From: Mansonella perstans
Taxonomy: Eukaryota; Nematoda; Chromadorea; Rhabditida; Onchocercidae
Direction: 5' to 3'
Assembly: GCA_037074765.1 (NCBI GenBank)
Contig: JBAMDO010000170.1
Span: 57,410-121,409 of the forward strand
Length of the DNA stretch: 64,000 bases
Shown here: piece by piece, positions 54,491 through 64,000 of the stretch
Layout of the letters: each line of letters starts with the position of its first letter
Numbering within the stretch: position 1 is the stretch's first letter
Notes under the pieces: model-generated
The model's database searches: none
What the model was told of the DNA's origin: nothing
The model's input: only the letters and a program-made list of their open reading frames with translations
Translations under genes and position numbers: made by a program

Positions 54491-57170
54491 TCACAATCCT
54501 TTATTGTAATACACGCGTTCAGGTAGCTTGCGAAACTTACTGATTTCATTTTGAACTTCTGGTTCTAAATGCTTCGTTTCAATGGAACTTATCTGCGGAA
54601 AAATGGCGCAGCCTAATGGCGTTGCGAATGTAAGAATGAAACCAGCCAACAATGTTTGTATCGGAGCTGATACCCAAGGTCTCTTCTGCAATATTTTATG
54701 ATATTCGTGCTTTGGAGTGCACCTAATAAACTTAATTTATGGATTCATGAGTTAGGAAGTGTCCTTAATTCCTCTAAAATCTGGGGATTCATTTCAATTA
54801 TTTGCTAAAACAAAAAGTTGTCTGTATCCTGAAAATCTTGCAATCATACACGTATCAGCACAGTTCTTTATTTCGAAACTTGTACTAGATAAAATTTGCG
54901 ATTAATAAAGACCAAACTGACAGACACTGCAATTTGAACTTTTTATATTTCTTTAGTGCTTCAAATTTACAAAAAAATATGTGGTTTTACCTGGTACCAT
55001 TTCGTCTTCACGATCTGATTCATCAGAACTGGTATACAGACTATAATATAATGATAACGGCAAGAAGAAATGAAAAGTTTTTGGTATTACTTCAAGATTT
55101 CGAGTCACTCCAATTTAATTATAAGTTCTGTGTATTAAAACACCACATAAAGTGAAGATATTCCTTAAAATACTTACAAAACGACGGAACAGCCATTCCA
55201 ATTCGACTTATCGTAACATTTGTAATAGCTACTTGCGCTGCTTTCTTACTAGTGCCCAGTTTATTACCGTTTTCATCATTTATCACAATGCCATCTACTA
55301 GTTCGCTAAAAAATGCATATTTATCAATTGATGGCAATATTTCACAATAAATTTCTTACAATCAAATAATGGTATTAACAAACGTTCCGAATCTCTATTA
55401 ATTTTTTTTCTTAACTAAAAATTATGCAGAAGGCAAACTTTGATCGCATAAGAGGGATATTGATTGAATTTGCAATTGCAACCGCGCAAAATGGCACCAT
55501 ACGTCCGACCAACGGTGGCATGGACTACAAATAATAATTACATTTTTCAGAGTTTTGAAAAAACCATGCATTTAGTCATGATATTAGCTAAACAATTATC
55601 ACTCTGTGTTTCGAACAGAATCATAAAATACAATAAAGAAGTATCGCAAGGTGGAAGTTTGCGGACAACAAGAATGAAATGTCAGCATTAAAAAACAGAT
55701 GATATAATTTTGGCATTCTCTAGCAAGAAAGTGATTAGCTCAATTTTTAACGAAAGATGAAATGCACTTTTTGTTTCAATATTTGCAATTAGAAGATAAC
55801 ACTTACGGTAATAGATAAGCTAAAGCTAAAAAGACATATGCTTTTTATTGGTCTTGACAGTTTTCTGTCGTGCTCGCTGCTTATTCGCTCTGACTTTTAT
55901 CTTAAAGTTTAAGAATAACTAATAAAAAGTGAACTGAAGTATATTCACCTTCACCAGTGAATTGAGTCCTAATGCAGCAGTAACAGCACCACCTGTTGCG
56001 CAAAAATACGATGTTAAAAGCGTTTTATTGGAGACGCTATCACCCGAACGGTTTGTATAATTAACAACTGCATTGAATGATTGGTTCAACCATTGCCAAA
56101 ATATCACAGCACTTGAAGACCTCAAATTCAACTCTGGTCCGGTATTTAAATTGGTATTTAATTGAATTCATCCATTACAGATCCTCCAAAAATTTGGAAT
56201 AGAAATGAAATTTTACGATGATAGTAACAGAGACCAATAAAGCTCAAAAACAACACAACCAGTCTTTCTTTTCGATCTAGGTTAACAGGTAAAAACAAAT
56301 TATCATTACAAAAATAATAAACTGACATGAAAAAACTACAAGGTTGACATTTAAAAAATGATAATACCAGTGCTGTAATGTGCGAAAAATTCCAAAAGCT
56401 ATTAATTTCACTTATTGCATAAAACATTTGATGTTTCATCTGTGAAAAAAAAAGCTTCAAAAATAACGACAAACTTATAGAAAGTCAGCATGCCACCGGT
56501 TAAGATCATATTACCAGGTACTTGGAAGCTCATACGTCCTGGCAAAATCATAAGTTCATTTGTAGTAGGATGATAAGCAGAATCGAAGACGTGTTTAGCA
56601 TGCCATAACTCATCAACCGTTAAATTGTGAGGTACTTTATGTTCTTGTCTAAAATTAGTTTAATTGAATTCAATTATTTCTCTCTCATATCTTCAGAATT
56701 ATGATTGCTGCAAGCGCCTGAAAAACAAATCCAAGTTTTATAGAAGATCCGTTATACTATAATTAAAGCCATAACATAATTTGATATTTGCTCCTTTGAC
56801 AATCATTAAGACTGTCAAGACGAAACACAAGCGGAAGAATGAAAGTCTGAAAAATTGTTAACTAAAAGTACATATTTTAAGAAGACTGCATAAGGTAAAG
56901 CAGTGTAAAATTCAAGTTTGCTGAAGACTGATCTGAAGAACTTCAGTGCTCGTTATTTCCATCCTCAAGAACTAAATACTAAATTTGTAAGACAAACTTG
57001 TAATCCAGCACAATCTTTTTTGCTTCCTCCAGTTGTTTTCTAGATATAAATAGATTTAGCGGATTTGTAGTCACAAAAAAGTGACGAGCACGTCCCCAGA
57101 ATGTTGACTGATCCCATCGTGATTTCGTTATATCGGGTGGATGTTTTGTCATTGATACCAATTCAGACAT
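54491..57170 (-). CDS. Sideroflexin, mitochondrial amino-acid transporter
   Basis: Six minus-strand exons (56998-57170, 56475-56648, 55949-56120, 55439-55524, 55174-55305, 54491-54722) join in frame to 322 residues, the usual sideroflexin length. Sideroflexins are multi-pass inner-membrane proteins; SFXN1 carries serine for one-carbon metabolism. Visible family blocks: an N-terminal [36 protein letters not shown]; the highly conserved [55 protein letters not shown]...[12 protein letters not shown]; and the terminal RVYYNKGL. Deviations: the HPDTG signature is HPTTN (84-88), and the helix after ISRI is about five residues shorter than in SFXN1. Exon 5 uses a GTATTT donor that is needed to keep phase, so that junction is the least certain. 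A TTCAG acceptor lies 15 nt before ATG. Confidence 0.93.
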
Positions 57171-57186
57171 TGTTTTCCCTCGGAAC

Positions 57187-60100
57187 TGAATGAAATTAAA
57201 TTACGTCAAGTTGATTAAAATTTATGTGAAAGATAAACGAATTTTGCTGTTCTGATTACTAATATTGAAATCGGGCTGCATGAAACTGAAGCAACCTATA
57301 TTATAATATGGATTTATTAGTTCAAATAAAAATCATTTAAAAACAATGTTTTTGCCCTATAATGATTTCCATTTGCACAATTTTCGTCATTGTCATAGAC
57401 TATGCCCGTTCATTAGTGCTTTTTTCGACCTTGCAGAACGGCTGGAATATTTAAAATAGCAGAAATAAAGCTGATCGGAGAGAGGGTCTATCTAGCACTT
57501 AATCATTCTCAACAACAACCGGTCGGTGTAACTTTTCGCGGGACGGAATTTACACGACTTCTGTGATATGTGATGTTTCAAGCGCAGCTGATTTGATAGT
57601 TTCGATGAAAATTGTAGTCTCTATCGCAGTATGAAAGAAAGAAATGGAGATAACATGTTAGGAGGTTAGCATTAATTACATTAATTATGGTTAGATTAAA
57701 TGGGAGCTTAATGTTCTTAATAAAAATAAATCGTTATTATTACTTTGAACTTATATCATGTCTTCTTTTTTCTTTTTTTATTTCTGTTCGCTGTCTGTCA
57801 GCTTCTTCATTAGAAGAATGAAGAGACAATTTCCAAAGAAAAGAAAAACTAAAGTAAAGCTAGCAGAACTGCTTAGGGTTAACATCAGCCAGCCTTACCC
57901 GCATGGGCTAAACGAGTGAGTCACAGTAGTACAAGTCATCAACTGGGCCCCTTTTAGAACTGAAAATCATAGCCAATGGAACTGTCAGAGCATAACATTA
58001 TATCATCAAAGAAGAAATTCCCAACAAATCACAATTAATGGTATAAAATGGAAGAGAAAAGGTGTAGATAGATGAGAATGATAAGAAATAATGATTTGTG
58101 CTAAGTCATTTCTGATTATAAATGTCTCCAAAATAGGAGAAGTATGGGGATTGAAATTTGAAGAATACGCTAATTCGAATTCATTATGTAATTGTGACAT
58201 CAGAGGAACCAAACGTTACTATTCAACGTTGACGAAAATTTTAATCAGTGAAATGTAACCGTATCAATGAGGGAGTTCATTTTCCAATGAGCTTTTAGAG
58301 AATTAGGAAAACAGCTTGCAAATATGACATTAAAAAAATAACAGTAATTGCCAGCGGACAAAAATAAAAACATACTACTGGCGAATATTCTTACTTTATG
58401 ACATATCTTTAAAAAAAAAACTTATTACGAAGTCACTCATTCCTTTAGTTTTGATCCCACAGATGCGGGAAAATTTGAACTCTGTTTCGATAATGCAAAA
58501 TCATTTCTTCATAGCCATCATGATAGATTGGTTTTAGGGATAAAAAATTTGTTTCAAACATGTAATTAAATATAACAATGCTTTGCGAATTATCTTATCT
58601 ACAGGAATCTTGGTGTATCGGAAAAAAAAGCATAATTTCTTATCCTACAGAAACTCACCAAACTTATGTAAATAGAGAAGAGGAAAATAGGACTTGAAAA
58701 CTTTTTGCAAGAAATGCCATTCCTCAGTGATGACTGAATCATAAGAAGTCTAAAAAAAACGACCTAGAATTATTGATTTTCTAGAAATAAAACTCGTTAA
58801 TGCTTTGAGAATTTATGATATAATTCACAGTTGGTTAGATGAGGTAAAACAATATCGATTCGCTGACCGTCTTGATCTTTTACCGATTGAGAAATCATAA
58901 TTGAAAAAAAAGTAAAAATGCATTTCCCGATATCTTACGCGAAAATGCTACATTTGAAATTATTCGTTAACTTTAACGAATTTCCGTCAAACACTTCAAA
59001 AAAAAATAGCATTCGAAACAAGAAGGGTTAAAACAAACTGATAACGGAAGAGGTAAGAAATTCGGCGGAGGATGAAACTGTAAACAAGGAAGTACATGGC
59101 CTGAGTAGATTTATATAAAAATGGTTGGAATCACCAAATAAGTGGAAACAAAAAAAGCTGTCTTTCCTAAAAGTTCTAATTTCAATATTTATTCAAGTGA
59201 CAAAGCCTACACAACGAATACAAAACACATCACGTTAAAATGAACAGAAATAAACACAGTATCATAAAGTGTGAACTTTGTCAACCAAAACTTCATCTTT
59301 CGATGATTTGAAATGTTGCATGAATATTTCCAGTAATGGACATACAATAAATAATTGAAGACATGTCACAATCTCAAGCAATTATTCAATTGTTCGAACA
59401 AATCGACACAACTACTCCAGTACTATGTCGAATTCAAAAATCTGACTCATAATTAATGATAGCTATTCGGTGAATATTCGGAAAGAAAGAACACAGAAAG
59501 TTGAGAGATCGTAGGCCACATTCGATAAAAGTGCTTGCCAATTCAAAATTTTGGAAAACAAAAATTTACAAACTATTTATGAATGCTTACAGTAGTGTCT
59601 GTATTGTATTTCCAGTAAATATGGTATGAAAAAAGCATTAAAAAGCAAAGCAACTAAAAGATGCGGATAAAAAACTGGTAAAGAATGATAAATCCATAAT
59701 AACTCTATTTCAGAAAAAAAAAAAAAATGTTTAAAAATTTAAACTTGATGACAAATCCAGTTGCAATAGATGCCTAACCCGAGAGCTGGAGCAAAACTGT
59801 CCAAGTATATTACAGGTACCAACTTTACAATTTAACGATTTCAGCACAATACATCAGAAAGAACATCCAGTTATTTCAGTAGATTACCATTAAGATTTTT
59901 ACAATACATGCAGGTAATTCCAGTAACATGTGCCTGGTTAAGACGAATACAGGGCAAAAATGATGACGGTAATAATATTACGAAGGTTGGTGATCAAAAA
60001 GCGCTATTAAAAGAAAAAATATGAGGAGTGTAATGAAAAGCAAACAAAGATTGATTGAGCACCACAGCAAAAGAGAGAAATGGAAAAACCGGACATTTCT

Positions 60101-60443
60101 ATCTTAAATTCTATACTCCTTTGCTACAACAAAACCTGAGGTCATAGTTTAAGATAAAGAAGTGACGGAATGCAACATAAGTTGGTGAACAGAAAATCAG
60201 GATGGTTAATTTCCGCATATCACCTTACAATAAACATATCTTACATTTAACATATAAACCTGAAAGATGATTAACCGGTTTTAAAAAGTTTCTGGGAAAC
60301 TTCTTCGGTAACGAATTCCTAAATTTTATTATTTTCCAAATAAAAGGTCCAAAAATTAATAAATATACACGCATCACAAGTTATTTTAGTGCAGCAAAGC
60401 GAAATAAATTACTTAGTAGTCGTTAAATTATTTAGTAAATTAA
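57187..60443. other. Gene-free stretch between sideroflexin and the RASSF gene
   Basis: AT-rich with no exon I can support. It lies between the 5' end of the sideroflexin gene and the 3' end of the next minus-strand gene, so it should hold the sideroflexin promoter and the RASSF 3' region. The frame at 58006-58212 looks fortuitous. Confidence 0.45.
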
Positions 60444-63400
60444 TTAGTAGTCGCTCTCGGATAACATCGTGTTATCGGACAACGTCGTACCGTCGATATC
60501 ATCTTCCAGCTGTTTGAGTTCCTCTTGCAGCATCATTAAACTGAATTGTAATTTATGTTCTTCATCAGTTCGCAATTTAATTTCACTGAAATTTCAAAGC
60601 ATTTACAGCATAATGTTTAGTTATTAAGCGTTTGGTTATTACAAATTTACCACATTTTGTAGAGAAAAGTTCACAGAAAAATAAATCGACAAAACAAAAC
60701 AAACTTTGTGATCGCATCCAATTTTTCCTTAAATTCGTTGATGGATGCGGTAATTTTTTGCAGTTCAGTACGTTCATGCTGCAAACGATTCGGCCAGTTA
60801 GATTCCCGCAACGGATTTAGTATGGCTCTTAAGTTTTCTTGTTGTCTTCTCAGCTGAAAAAAAGGAATAAATAAAAATACTGAAGTGTAAACTATACCGC
60901 TTTTGTTATGCTTTCAGGAGAAATGCAGAAAATGCAGGTTCTTTTAAAATATAAGTTTGCTGCTCAGTGATTCCACATAAAACAGGTAAACTTCCAAAGC
61001 ATTTTTCGCAAATGCATACACTTACTGCTTACTGTGGAACTGTGCCTCGGGATGGAAGAAATGATTAACATCTAAAATCCATGAATTTTTTAATGATCAA
61101 CAGTATCCCATACAGAATTTAACCGCAGCTTTTGCATTTCGAAAAATCTACAGTTTTTCAAATCATTATAACAACCATTCATGCATAACTACCTGGATAA
61201 CTTCCCGTTGTTGATCATTGTCGATGGCAAGATCCAATCTTGCTAAATAAGCTTTCTGCTGATCGATAACTTGCTTCTGATTTTGAATCAGTTCTTCCAG
61301 AGCATTACTGCTCATTTTTCCTCAAAAAAATCGAACAATTTTGGAAGGGAAAATTTGCGTATGCCGAGCATCATGTACTAGCTTTAAGAAATGAAAATGA
61401 AAATTTTGAAAATTCGCTGATCCAAATTAATATTAACTCAGATTTCACAAGTTAGTACCATGCTTTGGATTAAAATTTCTAATCATGGTATAATTTTTTC
61501 CCATTCCAACCAAGAGAATCATTTTTGTTAGAGAAACTGATAAGAAGTATTTGGTCCTATTAAATAAATTTAAATTCTTTTGAAATAGCAGAAATATAGT
61601 AACTACAAAATTTACTTGTCAAAACACCATCGCTATCCAGATTGATTAGCTGCGACGTTGCACCGCTAAAAATGGAACAATTTTACAATCTCAAGTTCCT
61701 CACTGAGTTGTTCGGGTTATGGACACATACCGATGAAGCAGAATGGTCAAAAGCAGTAGATGACCTACTGATAAAAAAAATTCGACTTTTTTTCAAATTA
61801 TTCTAAAGCAACGAGTGTGATGATTTGCATAATAACAGCCAATGAGAATACCGCAGCAGTTGACTTACTTGATAAGGTGCCACTGGTCATCGATAGAAGT
61901 ATCCGCTGACTGTAATGGCGTTAATGATGAAGACGGCGTATTCTGTCTAGATAAGGAAGTGCAACGCTGTTCAATTATTTCATGATAAGCTGTAATGATT
62001 TCATTGCTTACCTAGCTTTGCTTGTCTAAAATTTTCTCAGAAGTAATGTCGATGGCGGAAACTACGTGTTTTGATTAACAAGTGACAAGAAAAAATAACT
62101 TTGAAAAATGGCAACAAGCAGAAACACTGCAATTATCCAGTCAATGTTTAGTCACAATGACATAATTTACCTGGCGGAGGTGGCCGATTCCTTATTCGTT
62201 CAATGGTCGTCGTTTGAGAGCTGAGTTTTGGGAAAACTGGACGATACAACTGTTCTGCAAACCGACAGTACTTTGAAAGCAATGAGTAAACAGAATACAA
62301 AGATTTGGTAATAGATAATCAAATTCTAGCTAGCCAAAAACAGTAGTCGTACGTTAAAAAATATTTGCCTGGTATCGAAAGAACATCAGCGGAAGATACC
62401 GATCCTCGATTTTCCTCAGTATTAGTGATGCAGGCTTGTGTGCTTAGCGGTACAGGAATATCCACTGAATTGAAGGATGGACCTTTCAATCGTGAATTTT
62501 TCTTAAATTTGGGACAGATTGAAAAAGTTTTAAAAATGAGAGAAATAAAATGAAATCAGTCATAAAAGATATAATGTAGAAGTTAGCAAAGTAACTTTTG
62601 TTAACAGAAAATTCATCGATTATCAAAAAATGTTCGGCGCGACACTGTATTATTGAAAGTGACGCTTGATTTGCAAAGACAGATTTTCGGTAGAAACAGA
62701 GCGCGAAAGTTATCAGTGGAATCTTTTTTTGAAAATCATCACTTCACCAAAAAATGAAATTTACAATGCCCAATCAATGTGTTCCCAATCAATATACCTT
62801 CATACCCTATCAGTACTTCTGAATATTTTTGGTAGTCAATGGTAAAAATAACAATTGCTAAATCTGTATTTAAACATCTTCTTCTCTTCCCGGTTTTTAC
62901 TTTTCCTTTGTCCTTTGCAAAGTAAGTTATATGAATTTCCAGCGCAAATGTAAAATCTTTCACGGGTATCTCTTTTTTTTGGTAGTCAAAGCCAGTATTT
63001 ACGATGACAAAGATGCGGAAAAAACTGATGAATGTGGAAGTAGACTTCCTGCACCACAGTGATGGGAAGTTAAAAAGATAAATTAGCGATTAGTACCAGT
63101 CGATCGTCGGTAACAACATCACAAGTTTCGCTGAAACCTGATGGTGGGCCCTCATCTAGATGCTTTAGCAAAAACGTCACATAACGTGAATGAGCACCCC
63201 GCTTCCGCAGCATTTCGAGCGGCCGATCCAGTGGTGCCAAACTTCTTTCCTAAATTAAAAGTTTATAAATTAGTCTCGAAGCTTAATTTTTATCAAAAAA
63301 AACCGAAATCCTGCAAATAATTTCTGGAAAGAATATTAGGAAAAAATTTTTTAATTGGAGAACTAGCGAGTTAAGAAGCAATGTTTCCTTCGTACTATTA

Positions 63401-63626
63401 GGTGTTACGTTCAGGAACTCCTGATTAACCAGACCGTTAGCGGGTTTTTTACACACCATATTAATGCTTAAACACCTACCGTATTTTGAAATTTTTCAAT
63501 TAAAACGAAACGACCCTTCTGCCCCGTAGCATGAGCGAGGGCGTAAATAATCTGAGCGCATGTTGTATCGTCCTTTATTCCAGAAACACTCCTTTCAATG
63601 CCGTCCGCAAGGACTCTTATTTCCAT
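60444..63626 (-). CDS. RASSF7/8-type protein: RA domain plus coiled coil
   Basis: Nine minus-strand exons (63480-63626, 63097-63249, 62369-62501, 62171-62254, 61869-61989, 61616-61665, 61193-61320, 60705-60853, 60444-60585) join in frame to 368 residues. Residues 1-85 form a Ras-association domain of the N-terminal RASSF class: MEIRVLADGIERSVSGI, then TTCAQIIYALAHATGQKGRF, VLIEKF, ERSLAPLDRPLEMLRKRG and VTFLLKHL. This matches the order in RASSF7/8. A Ser/Thr/Pro-rich middle follows, with a PPPP run near 168-171. A coiled coil spans about 232-352 (LIQNQKQVIDQQKAYLARL, LRRQQENLRAIL, LMMLQEELKQLEDD), ending SESDY. There is no SARAH domain, as expected for this class. Members act as adaptors in adhesion, mitosis and JNK/Hippo-related signalling (family knowledge). 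Intron 3 starts with GC, not GT. A TTTGCAG acceptor sits 11 nt before ATG. Confidence 0.9.
62363..62368 (-). other. GC donor of RASSF intron 3
   Basis: The exon end reads ATACCAG followed by GCAAAT on the minus strand. No GT is near, and the next exon (62254 downwards) completes the phase-1 codon exactly. A GC-AG intron is therefore the simplest reading. Confidence 0.7.
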
Positions 63627-63640
63627 TTCCTCAGATCCTG

Positions 63641-64000
63641 CAAATGACAGTCATATCAGAAAAGTTGCAATAATGAATTTTAGCTCGTAATAATGTATCA
63701 TTCCCATCTGTGGCGATTTTGTAGTATTCATATACATCTTATATCTTAAATTTAGAGGCACTTGTTAATTTGTCCCACTTGCGAACGCAATGCAGATAGT
63801 GAGACACTGCACGTTAAATAATACCAAACAAACAATTTCAATAAATTAAAATGCTGCTATAAATTTGCACTCTATATTTAAATAAAGCAAAAGAATGCAA
63901 ATGCATGGATGTCATTGTGTGTGTGTGTCTGTGTACATCCTTCAAGCACCTAAAAATCGACATTTGGGTCATCAGTATCGAAACGAAGAAAAATGATTGG
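63641..64000. other. Upstream region of the RASSF gene with a GT microsatellite
   Basis: No coding sequence seen. A (GT)n tract lies at about 63917-63934. Confidence 0.5.

Overview
The window looks like nuclear DNA of a nematode, most likely a parasitic clade III (filarial/spirurid-type) species. It is AT-rich. Genes are split into short exons by introns of roughly 40-1500 bp with GT...TTTCAG borders. In five genes a TTTCAG-like acceptor lies only about 10-15 nt before the ATG, as expected for spliced-leader trans-splicing. Protein families fit an animal. The clade is inference, since no marker gene is present. All gene models were spliced by eye. Those called confident keep one reading frame through every junction.

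Layout. 1-313 (-): N-terminus of a secreted PAN/apple-type protein. 2833-6930 (+): a complete 12-exon trehalase with two possible C-termini, followed closely by a 51-residue small protein (7048-7368, +), an operon-like pair. 7.4-13.6 kb: gene-poor, with a 0.57 kb inverted repeat. 13.6-14.5 kb (+): broken alpha-tubulin gene. 14.5-22.4 kb: very AT-rich, with diverged repeats. 22.4-24.4 kb: coding fragments I do not recognise. 27.2-29.7 kb (-): six-exon ZCCHC24-like zinc-finger gene. Its 5' end is duplicated almost exactly at 43.2-44.0 kb. 30-43 kb: gene-poor, with possible membrane-protein exons on the minus strand. 44.8-47.4 kb (+): decayed RING-between-RING gene. 48.2-50.6 kb (-): unrecognised acidic protein whose first intron holds a nested foldback element. 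54.5-57.2 kb (-): sideroflexin. 60.4-63.6 kb (-): RASSF7/8-type RA-domain coiled-coil protein.

The genes do not form one pathway. The likely co-transcribed pair is trehalase plus the small protein. The least ordinary items are: a trehalase that keeps its catalytic acid and base but lacks two of three conserved substrate-binding arginines; its soluble versus membrane-anchored ends; the two foldback elements; and the recent copy of the zinc-finger gene's 5' end. I saw no rRNA, tRNA or CRISPR array and no clear evidence of an undescribed multi-gene system.
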